Positions 1-5,930 of a stretch of 7,398 bases of DNA are shown here, piece by piece. Every line of letters starts with the position of its first letter. The first letter of the stretch is position 1. Under the pieces are notes generated by a model that did not search any database, was not told the origin of the DNA, and saw only the letters and a list, made by a program, of their open reading frames with translations. The stretch comes from JAKLDO01 sp035354435 (lineage in GTDB: Bacteria; UBP6; UBA1177), in contig DAOQAY010000140.1 of assembly GCA_035354435.1 (NCBI GenBank), positions 1 through 7,398 on the forward strand, in the 5' to 3' direction. The translations under genes were made by a program, and so were the position numbers.

Positions 1-51
1 AGGAGGAATTTTATGTCGCTGCATGAAATCATTTATTTATAGTTGACTCCG

Positions 52-2007
52 TTAAAGTTCCGTAGCATCTCTTGAGTGAATTCCGGGAACAAGTATCACA
101 ACTTCTCTTGTATCAAGAAGCGCTCCGTCGCCAAGCACATTGATCTTCGCCCGGAAAACAGTCGCTTCGGCTTTTGTAGGCTCATAGATATCATTATAGA
201 ACTTTATCTCAAAATTCACTTTTGCACCAGGGCTTACTTTGTCGAATTTCACCAGATCTTTTGATTCATAGGCATTTACAGGATCTGATGAATCGGGAGT
301 AAGCGATTTAATAAACAGTGAAGTATTGATCAGAAGCGGATTGTCAACGCTTGTTTTATCTGTCCAGACATCAAGTTTTATATTTGAAGTAAGCTCCAGA
401 ACCGCATCGGATATCTGATCTGAAAGTCCAGTGCCATCACTTGCTATTTTATAAAAAAACGGTTCTCCGGTCGTTGCATCAACTGAACCTGTTGCCATAC
501 TCACCGCCTTGAAATCAGCTTCTGGTGCCGGAGTCCATGTCATTGCCTCATCCCATGAATCAACACCGATAAACTTAGCATTGATCGCATTAAGTGCATC
601 TGTTGCATCAGTTGTCGTGTGATAGGGAACGGTCCAGGTAAAAACATCTGCCGGATAGCTGGTGAAACCTTCATCGCTCATCATTATTATTATCGGCATG
701 GCATCAGTTCTGAAACATGCGCCACCGATATTGCCTTCAGCGGTTGTACAGTCTGCCGCCGGAATTGATGGATAATATTCACCGGTTACATCACAGCTGT
801 TCACAGAACTTTCCCTTCTTGTAAATGTAAAATGACCTGAATAGCCTGCTCCAGATGCCGCCTGATAAAGTGCTTCATGATGAGGCTCCCAGCCACAGTT
901 AGACTGTCTGTTAAGTGCGTTGACAGCATCAGCTATCACGGTTTTATTTGTCGTAACCGGCTGAACCAGCTTGAATATTTCGTCACCGTTAAGTGCTTTC
1001 CAGTCATCAAAAGTTGCAAGACCGAACCCTACATCTGTGATATTGGCACTTATTCCGTCAATGATCTTAGAAGTTATTCCGGTTTTAAGATTGCCTATTT
1101 CTCCGCCCATTGAACCGGAAAGATCAACAAAAATAAGTATATCTGCTTTTTCCACACTGGTTTTAAATTTTAATGTCCGGACTTCATCTGCCGCCGCATT
1201 GTAAGGAAGTTTTACATAAAAATCATCTTCAGGAATTCCCGACTGGTCATCAAGCGGGTCTGTCCCGAATTCAACTTCAGCAAGATCATCGAATCCGTCG
1301 CCATCTGTATCTTCAACCAGCGGATTTGTGCCGAGATCTAATTCATCTTTATCCAGCAGTCCGTCATTATCTGAATCGAAATCGACATAATCGGGCAGTC
1401 CGTCTCCGTCTGTGTCTCTGCTGGGAAGATCAGGACTTTCCTCCGAATCGAGATATCCGTCACCGTCACTGTCTGTATCCCTGAAATTCGATATTCCGTC
1501 TTCATCGATATCACCGACACCTTCAACAGAATCAGGAATGCCGTCATTATCACTGTCGGTGTCAATATAATCAGGGTCTGCATCATCATCAGAATTTGTC
1601 AGAGCACCGTCTTTGGCTTCAATACAATTAGTTATCGTATCACCGTCCGCATCCTGTTTACACCAGCCTTCAATTCCCCTGAACTGCTCAGGAATCGTGT
1701 AATCACTGCCATAACAGTCACATTTTTCAGCGTAAAAAGCATTGTCTTCATCAACGGAATCATCAGTATCAATCAACTCGTTGTCAGAATCGACTTCAGC
1801 AGCATCGTAATTCTGCTCGGTCTGTTCAGTGTCTTCCACTGCATCATCGTTCTCATCAGGAATTATTTCATTATTATCAGGAAGATCGCCGTTTTCATCA
1901 ACAGTCTCATCCGGAATAGTGATATCTCCATCGTTAACAGAATTGTTTTTGCTGTTACATCCGGAAAAAATGACTGCAATAAAGGCAATAATCAGAAGTT
2001 TTTTCAT
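52..2007 (-). CDS. VWA-domain surface lipoprotein with thrombospondin type 3 calcium repeats (651 aa)
   Basis: Seen: the N-terminus is a lipoprotein signal peptide (MKK, hydrophobic core, lipobox FSGC with Cys17). It is followed by an Asp/Glu/Asn-rich tether (about residues 22-90), a small Cys segment (C96, C98, C116, C128) and a run of DxDxDG motifs (about 119-255) typical of thrombospondin type 3 calcium-binding repeats. A von Willebrand factor A domain (about 287-540) has the metal-site motif DLSGS at 295-299, a later Asp in MMSDEG (D445), and a Cys-containing insertion (C371, C405, C420, C431). A beta-rich tail follows. Asn at +2 after the lipid Cys would, by the E. coli Lol rule, favour the outer membrane. 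Inferred role: calcium-stiffened, surface-anchored adhesin or ligand-binding protein; ligand unknown. The ATG start is backed by AGAGGA four bases upstream. It has its own promoter in the 82-bp gap after the upstream lipoprotein gene. No clear terminator is visible in the 51 bases beyond its stop. Confidence 0.9.
   Translation of the reverse strand: MKKLLIIAFIAVIFSGCNSKNNSVNDGDITIPDETVDENGDLPDNNEIIPDENDDAVEDTEQTEQNYDAAEVDSDNELIDTDDSVDEDNAFYAEKCDCYGSDYTIPEQFRGIEGWCKQDADGDTITNCIEAKDGALTNSDDDADPDYIDTDSDNDGIPDSVEGVGDIDEDGISNFRDTDSDGDGYLDSEESPDLPSRDTDGDGLPDYVDFDSDNDGLLDKDELDLGTNPLVEDTDGDGFDDLAEVEFGTDPLDDQSGIPEDDFYVKLPYNAAADEVRTLKFKTSVEKADILIFVDLSGSMGGEIGNLKTGITSKIIDGISANITDVGFGLATFDDWKALNGDEIFKLVQPVTTNKTVIADAVNALNRQSNCGWEPHHEALYQAASGAGYSGHFTFTRRESSVNSCDVTGEYYPSIPAADCTTAEGNIGGACFRTDAMPIIIMMSDEGFTSYPADVFTWTVPYHTTTDATDALNAINAKFIGVDSWDEAMTWTPAPEADFKAVSMATGSVDATTGEPFFYKIASDGTGLSDQISDAVLELTSNIKLDVWTDKTSVDNPLLINTSLFIKSLTPDSSDPVNAYESKDLVKFDKVSPGAKVNFEIKFYNDIYEPTKAEATVFRAKINVLGDGALLDTREVVILVPGIHSRDATEL
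1243..1653 (-). repeat. Thrombospondin type 3-like DxDxDG repeat block within the VWA lipoprotein
   Basis: Encodes residues 119-255. Acidic motifs begin at about D119, D149, D166, D177, D198, D209 and D233, with forms DTDSDNDG, DIDEDG, DTDSDGDG, DTDGDG and DFDSDNDG. They are irregularly spaced by 11-30 residues and often followed by a hydrophobic residue and Pro-Asp or Leu-Asp. In the TSP3 family such aspartates bind calcium and make a rigid rod. Codons vary between units (GAT/GAC, GGA/GGC/GGT), so this is a protein-level repeat rather than a recent DNA tandem duplication. Confidence 0.85.
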
Positions 2008-2042
2008 TTTGTCCTCTCAAGACTCGATTTTAAACAGCGTTC

Positions 2043-2071
2043 ATTTTACCCTGTGCTGATAATATTTGCAA
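2043..2071 (-). promoter_or_regulatory. Sigma70-type promoter for the VWA lipoprotein gene
   Basis: On the minus strand TTGCAA (2071-2066) is separated by exactly 17 bases from TAAAAT (2048-2043). This gives four of six matches to the -35 and five of six to the -10 consensus. A start near 2036 would leave a leader of about 28 nt containing the AGAGGA ribosome site. A run of seven G (2078-2084) lies six bases upstream of the -35 box. Predicted by eye, not by a scored search. Confidence 0.5.
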
Positions 2072-2089
2072 GAAGCTGGGGGGGCCGTT

Positions 2090-3616
2090 TTATTTGATTT
2101 CCTCAATCCATAAAAATTCGCTGTTGTCAAAAGAATTTTCTTTCTTAATGAGAAGGCTCTTAGGAATTTTATGGACAAACGAATTAATTACAAAATCGAC
2201 TTCTTTACTTGAAACATAAGACCCGCCCAAATAGAGATAATCTTTATCTTCTTTAATTATTGTAGCACTATCCCCCAAGATCGCTGTACTAAATTGCTTC
2301 AAATAATATTTTCCGTCTCCATCAACTATAAATACAAAAGGTTCACGCCGCCATACATCTGATTCTCCGGAATTAATTTCTGTTTCACCACCAGTAAGAT
2401 TACCATAAGTTTTTCCGGCAAAGTAAATTATATTTTCATATTCTGATTTAATGAAATCCTGGAAATCAGCATATTGAGCAGCATCATTTACAAATTTCTT
2501 TATTCCTACATTTATAATTTCTTTTTTCCCGCTGAGATAATCTTTATAAATTGTCGCTATTCCTACTAAAGTTTGTTTGTTTTCATCTTTTATTTCTTCT
2601 TGTTTATATCCTATTCCATATAAATTTTCGTCAATAAAATCATGTTTTTTTATTAGACCTATTCCTGATGCTGATGGAAAAACATAACTTTCCTGAACAC
2701 ACAAATCTTCTTTGGAAATATTTAACAAATTGCCATTAGGATAGTCATCCTCCGAGAAAACCCCATAAATCCCATATAATAAAGAAAAAGTGTCATTATC
2801 AAATCTCAAAGTCAGTGGTCTAACTCTGTAATCACTGAAAGGAAACTCAATATATTTAGCACTTTTCTCATTTATTTTAAAAAATAAAATTGAATTGCCT
2901 ACATCATCTGAATCGATAAGATGTTCGCAGGCGGCAAATATTTCATCATCGAATTGCATCATATCCCGGCAGAACAAATATCCGGGAACTTTCCATGAAA
3001 TATGTGTCCATGTACCATCCTTGTGTAGCGTTGAAAGGATCGTTTTTCTTCTTTTCCAATCAGGATTTGTCGGATCATATCCTTCAGGATCTTCTATTGC
3101 CATTGATATTTTCACATCTCCAGTATTCTGATCTTCAATAATTTTAAAAACTTCTCCGAATTTATCTTTGTCCCAACTGTACCTGACAAGTTTCCCATCA
3201 GGCTTATAAACACTTAAAAATCCTCTATACAAATCTTCTTTCGCATCGTCGGTGAATGCACCTGTCATATATATCGAACCATCAGAACCGACAAGAATAT
3301 CCCAAAGCCTGTCCCTTCTTGGTCCAGCAATTTTTATTGTTTCAATTTCACCGTCTTTTTCCCATTTCCAGGAAGATTCTGTTTTTACAATTGAGAAATC
3401 ATAATATTCCAAAGAATTTTCAATAAATGGAGCCTCTTTCCATTCATCAATGCAAGAAAACACCGAACTGTCTTCGTCCGCATCAATTGATTCAGTATCT
3501 TGAAAATCGCTATCATTAAGCAAATCACTATCATTATTTTCAGATGATTTTTCATTACAGGAAAAAACCAGCAAACCAACTAAAATTGCTAACATTTTTG
3601 AATATTCATTTTTCAT
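2090..3616 (-). CDS. Lipoprotein with acidic tether, possible beta-propeller fold (508 aa), function unknown
   Basis: Seen: signal peptide with lipobox VFSC (lipid Cys20, Asn at +2), then an Asp/Ser/Glu-rich tether (about 21-52). The rest is a roughly 450-residue domain rich in short beta-strand-like segments and turns, with motifs such as SDGSIYMTGAF, SVYKPDGK, ENIIYFAGKTYG, VDGDGKYYLKQF and KDYLYLGGSY. These recur in repeat-bladed propeller lipoproteins that report values per blade, so a beta-propeller is my best guess; no catalytic motif is visible. Cys55, Cys216 and Cys230 are present. The start at 3616 is chosen over in-frame ATGs at 3697 and 3664 because it begins a proper signal peptide and has AGTAGG (3628-3623) six bases upstream; the longer readings would translate through the terminator hairpin. 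The DNA is noticeably more AT-rich than its neighbours: two sampled 60-base lines hold 19 and 20 G/C. Expression probably depends on reading through the terminator just upstream. Confidence 0.85.
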   Translation of the reverse strand: MKNEYSKMLAILVGLLVFSCNEKSSENNDSDLLNDSDFQDTESIDADEDSSVFSCIDEWKEAPFIENSLEYYDFSIVKTESSWKWEKDGEIETIKIAGPRRDRLWDILVGSDGSIYMTGAFTDDAKEDLYRGFLSVYKPDGKLVRYSWDKDKFGEVFKIIEDQNTGDVKISMAIEDPEGYDPTNPDWKRRKTILSTLHKDGTWTHISWKVPGYLFCRDMMQFDDEIFAACEHLIDSDDVGNSILFFKINEKSAKYIEFPFSDYRVRPLTLRFDNDTFSLLYGIYGVFSEDDYPNGNLLNISKEDLCVQESYVFPSASGIGLIKKHDFIDENLYGIGYKQEEIKDENKQTLVGIATIYKDYLSGKKEIINVGIKKFVNDAAQYADFQDFIKSEYENIIYFAGKTYGNLTGGETEINSGESDVWRREPFVFIVDGDGKYYLKQFSTAILGDSATIIKEDKDYLYLGGSYVSSKEVDFVINSFVHKIPKSLLIKKENSFDNSEFLWIEEIK

Positions 3617-3622
3617 TAGAAA

Positions 3623-3628
3623 CCTACT
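3623..3628 (-). promoter_or_regulatory. Ribosome binding site that fixes the start of the 508-aa lipoprotein
   Basis: AGTAGG on the minus strand, one mismatch from AGGAGG, ends six bases before the ATG at 3616. It lies between the terminator T-run and the start codon, so translation can begin only if transcription passes the hairpin. This argues against the upstream in-frame ATGs. Confidence 0.5.
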
Positions 3629-3635
3629 TTTTGTT

Positions 3636-3661
3636 AAAAAAAGAGGGGCTTTTGGCCCCTC
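3636..3661 (-). terminator. Rho-independent terminator after the 198-aa secreted protein gene
   Basis: A perfect 7-bp GC-rich stem (GAGGGGC, 3643-3649, paired with GCCCCTC, 3655-3661) with a five-base loop is followed on the minus strand by seven T (3642-3636). It lies ten bases past the tandem TAG TAA stops of the 198-aa gene. The plus-strand side has no T-run, so it acts in one direction only. Its T-run ends just 20 nt before the start codon of the next gene, which makes it a candidate attenuator as well. Confidence 0.85.
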
Positions 3662-3671
3662 CATATTGTTA

Positions 3672-4268
3672 CTAGCAAGGTGCTGTTCCCGCAACACAAT
3701 TTCTGATTATAAACTCTTCTTCATTGCCTATATACATTTTCAAATATACATAATGTCCAGGCAAGCCACCACCACCAGGAATCCATACTTTTACAAGATT
3801 ATAGCCTTGAGCTTTCACCGTCCAATAGTTACTGCTATTTGGTGTAATTCCTTCATAAATTGATGTTCCGCTCACATATTCCGTCCACTCCAATACCATA
3901 AAAAGTGTTTGATATGCCCTTACTCTTGTTCCTGTAAAAGTTCCGTTCTTTGTCCAGCTACAATCAACAACAAAATCAAACCATTCTTCATCCTGACATT
4001 GAAGATTTGAAATTCCGACATAGCTTTTTGAACCAGAGCCCTCAATGATCTCCAAAGACTCTGAGACAGACAATAATTCGACACCATTTTTTGTTGATGC
4101 ATTCAGTTTTGCGAACTCTTCTTCACTTACCAATTCATACTCAACACCGTTTTTTTCAAGAATTTTCATATACTCTTCATTGTTAATTTCTTTAAAATCT
4201 GTCAAATCAACAGCCATTAATGAAAAAAAACAAAAAAAGGCAACAATGGTTACTATCAACTTTTTCAT
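3672..4268 (-). CDS. Secreted protein with four mature cysteines (198 aa), family not recognised
   Basis: Seen: a Sec signal peptide (MKK, hydrophobic 4-18, likely cleavage after SLMA at residue 19; no lipobox Cys). Next comes a charged segment (about 21-75) with sequence EKNGVEYELVSEEEFAKL, then a beta-rich domain (about 82-198) with four cysteines: C91, C103, C191 and C198, the last being the final residue. Two disulfides are plausible. It also has aromatic/glycine segments such as WIPGGGGLPGHYVYL. I do not recognise the family and propose no enzyme activity; a small exported or periplasmic binding or structural protein fits. Start: ATG with AAGGAG (4280-4275) six bases upstream. It ends in tandem stops TAG TAA and is closed by a strong terminator. 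It is the first gene of the minus-strand group and is divergent from the protease pair. Confidence 0.85.
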   Translation of the reverse strand: MKKLIVTIVAFFCFFSLMAVDLTDFKEINNEEYMKILEKNGVEYELVSEEEFAKLNASTKNGVELLSVSESLEIIEGSGSKSYVGISNLQCQDEEWFDFVVDCSWTKNGTFTGTRVRAYQTLFMVLEWTEYVSGTSIYEGITPNSSNYWTVKAQGYNLVKVWIPGGGGLPGHYVYLKMYIGNEEEFIIRNCVAGTAPC

Positions 4269-4372
4269 CTTTAACTCCTTAAATTAACTAACTAAAACCT
4301 TGTAATTTAAAAAAACCGTCTATCCGGTATGCTTCAAGGAGGATGACCGTAAATCGTTTTTGAAAGAGAAAC

Positions 4373-4410
4373 GGCATGAATGAATGAATGAATGAAGCAA
4401 CTTTCATGCC
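4373..4410. repeat. 8-bp perfect inverted repeat flanking a microsatellite
   Basis: GGCATGAA (4373-4380) and TTCATGCC (4403-4410) are exact reverse complements separated by 22 bases that consist mostly of TGAA units. A transcript in either direction could form an 8-bp stem whose loop length depends on the tetranucleotide copy number. Seen directly; the function is inferred. Confidence 0.6.
4377..4396. repeat. Tetranucleotide microsatellite (TGAA) x5
   Basis: Five perfect tandem TGAA copies with no interruption, in noncoding DNA between divergent genes. The first copy overlaps the left arm of the inverted repeat GGCATGAA. Tetranucleotide tracts are classic slipped-strand sites in some bacteria, but five copies is short, so instability is only a possibility. 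Confidence 0.9.
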
Positions 4411-4474
4411 TATAAATCTATCAATTCGACGAATCATCAATGTTATCTCAAATATTTTTTCCGGCAACAGGCAG

Positions 4475-4503
4475 AATTTAACTCCCGTTAGTGATAGTGT
4501 CAA
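4475..4503 (-). promoter_or_regulatory. Candidate minus-strand promoter upstream of the secreted protein gene
   Basis: A perfect TTGACA (4503-4498 on the minus strand) is followed 17 bases later by TAAATT (4480-4475), a four-of-six -10 match. A start near 4468 would give a leader of about 200 nt including the TGAA tract and its inverted repeat. I found no better-placed pair closer to the gene. The weak -10 keeps confidence low. Confidence 0.3.
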
Positions 4504-4554
4504 TTTTTATTTTCAACCAGTTTGTTTCATTTTTCTCACACAAAGGCGGGACAA

Positions 4555-4582
4555 TTGAAAAAAATGATTTTTACAGTATATT
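4555..4582 (+). promoter_or_regulatory. Sigma70-type promoter for the protease operon
   Basis: TTGAAA (4555-4560), a 16-base spacer, then TATATT (4577-4582): five of six matches in each box. A start near 4589 gives a leader of about 21 nt ending in the AGGGGA ribosome site and ATG at 4611. Its position downstream of the alternative GTG at 4491 argues that the longer reading is not translated. Confidence 0.6.
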
Positions 4583-4596
4583 GGAATTAATTCTTC

Positions 4597-4602
4597 AGGG
4601 GA
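4597..4602 (+). promoter_or_regulatory. Ribosome binding site that fixes the start of the 439-aa protein
   Basis: AGGGGA ends eight bases before the ATG at 4611. No comparable site precedes the GTG at 4491, and the 40 extra residues that start would add are low-complexity and hydrophobic, unlike a conserved domain. This supports the 4611 start. Confidence 0.6.
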
Positions 4603-4610
4603 ACGCAGAC

Positions 4611-5930
4611 ATGGGAATATTTGATTTCCTGCTTGGGAAAGATGACAAAATCTATAATGAAACCTACAGGTTCGGTAGATTTCTCGAATGTAACAAACCG
4701 GCAGTTTTCACAAAGATCTATAACGAAGCGACCGACCATTTCAAACAGGGGCGGTATGCTGACAGTTTTGTAAAATTTCTTGACTATCTTGCAACTCCGC
4801 CAGAAAACAATGTTACATTCAAAAGATCCGGAGATTCCGTTGAATTTTCAATTACCCACGGAAGTGCTGTAATAACAGGAACATTTGACTCTAACGGAAC
4901 TTTTGCAACTTCAGAGATCGGAGAATACAGCGGACGGTCAGCAGCACTTTTCAGAGATCTTCTCACAAAGAACTTTTCCATGAACTACTGCTGTTTCTGT
5001 GCGAAAAACAACAGGATCTATCTGAAACACATATCACCGCTGAAGGAATCGAGTCCTCTGAAACTGTACTACGCAATAAAGGAAATGGCGTTAAAAGCTG
5101 ATATACATTCACAATCCCTTTTTGACGATTTTAACATGCTTCATGAGAGTTCGCAGAGAGAGAAAAAAGAAGCCACACCGCTTGAAAAAACCGTTAAGAT
5201 CAAATATCTCAGACAATGGATAAATGACACTTTCAATGCGACCTCGTCTATGTCTCCTGAAAAAGATGCCAACCTGATGTCACATTATCTGCTTGCTCTG
5301 TGCTACAGGATCGATTTTCTTCTTCTTCCGAGGGGAAAGGTCTGGAAAATAAATGACAGCGCAATTGCAATTTACAGCGACAAAGTTCTGACACAATCGG
5401 AAAAAATACGGAAAATGATATCCTTTCTCAAAGACATTCTTGATCTGAGCGATGCCGACATGAACGGATGCTTCTTTAAAACGGTCGATACCTTCGCCCT
5501 TGTCAATGCCTCAACTCAAAATGACCTTGTGCAGTTTCTTCTCGACCAGTTCAGCAGTGCAAAATACTACAGCGATCTTCATCAGGAGAAAAACACCGTT
5601 GCAGTTTACGAACAGGCTCTTGGATATACGACATATTTTCTTGGGATATACCCTGCTGTAAGGAGTCTTCTTACACTTTATTACAGAATATTTTATCCCG
5701 GTTTTTTCAATGAGCTCGGAATTAAAAGCGATTTTTATGATGCCGCTACAGGAAAATTCAACAAAAGGGCTATTGAGAATGAGATCCAGTCAATAATCGG
5801 TCACGAAAGAAAACTCTTCCCTTCTCTTAACTTCATAACTTATAATTTGAGATATGAGAGTCCGAGCCGATTTGCTTTTACATTTTTAAATGAAATTACA
5901 TACTTAAACTTTTTACAGCCGGCAAAATGA
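4611..5930 (+). CDS. Cytoplasmic protein with YbjN/chaperone-like domain, partner of the adjacent protease (439 aa)
   Basis: Seen: no signal peptide; the N-terminus MGIFDFLLGK is of a kind common in soluble proteins. Residues 33-60 look like a TPR-type helical pair (IYNEATDHFKQGRYADSFVKF). Residues about 67-165 form an alpha/beta domain: strands VTFKRSGDSVEFSI and GSAVITGTF, helix, LLTKNF, strand, KNNRIYLKH, final helix. Its order resembles YbjN/type III secretion chaperone-like folds; that assignment is inference by pattern. From about 190 the protein is mainly helical, with no catalytic motif I recognise. The same core (N-x7-F-x2-KNN-x2-YL) recurs in the C-terminus of the protease encoded next, with which it overlaps by ATGA. 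That implies coupled translation and a shared job. Start at 4611 is chosen from the promoter and ribosome site; an in-frame GTG at 4491 would add 40 residues. Function is otherwise unknown. Confidence 0.85.
   Translation: MGIFDFLLGKDDKIYNETYRFGRFLECNKPAVFTKIYNEATDHFKQGRYADSFVKFLDYLATPPENNVTFKRSGDSVEFSITHGSAVITGTFDSNGTFATSEIGEYSGRSAALFRDLLTKNFSMNYCCFCAKNNRIYLKHISPLKESSPLKLYYAIKEMALKADIHSQSLFDDFNMLHESSQREKKEATPLEKTVKIKYLRQWINDTFNATSSMSPEKDANLMSHYLLALCYRIDFLLLPRGKVWKINDSAIAIYSDKVLTQSEKIRKMISFLKDILDLSDADMNGCFFKTVDTFALVNASTQNDLVQFLLDQFSSAKYYSDLHQEKNTVAVYEQALGYTTYFLGIYPAVRSLLTLYYRIFYPGFFNELGIKSDFYDAATGKFNKRAIENEIQSIIGHERKLFPSLNFITYNLRYESPSRFAFTFLNEITYLNFLQPAK

Larger units (their letters stand above)
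4269..4610. other. Divergent intergenic region between the secreted protein and the protease pair
   Basis: No convincing gene lies in these 342 bases. The minus-strand reading from TTG at 4503 (71 codons) and the GTG-initiated upstream extension of the plus-strand gene from 4491 are both unlikely. It contains a plus-strand promoter (4555-4582), a candidate minus-strand promoter (4503-4475), a TGAA microsatellite inside an inverted repeat (4373-4410), and a short dyad ATTCG-A-CGAAT (4424-4434) that could be an operator. A weak four-base hairpin followed by seven T on the minus strand (4328-4309) lies in what would be the leader of the secreted protein gene. Confidence 0.6.

Noticed and set aside
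1..51. Start of a downstream minus-strand gene (ATG at 32-30)
   Set aside because: Only a few codons are visible, with no convincing ribosome site, so it cannot be supported.
1338..1589. 83-codon alternative minus-strand frame within the TSP3 repeat region
   Set aside because: Out-of-frame shadow of repetitive acidic coding sequence, with no ribosome site.
3617..3697. 27-residue N-terminal extension of the 508-aa lipoprotein
   Set aside because: It would be translated through the terminator hairpin and would bury the lipoprotein signal peptide internally.
4288..4503. 71-codon minus-strand reading frame in the divergent intergenic region
   Set aside because: TTG start coincides with a promoter-like TTGACA, there is no ribosome site, part of it is just translated TGAA repeat, and there is no domain-like pattern.
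4491..4610. GTG-initiated 40-residue extension of the 439-aa protein
   Set aside because: The extension lies over and upstream of a good promoter (4555-4582), has no ribosome site, and is low-complexity hydrophobic sequence; ATG at 4611 with AGGGGA is better.
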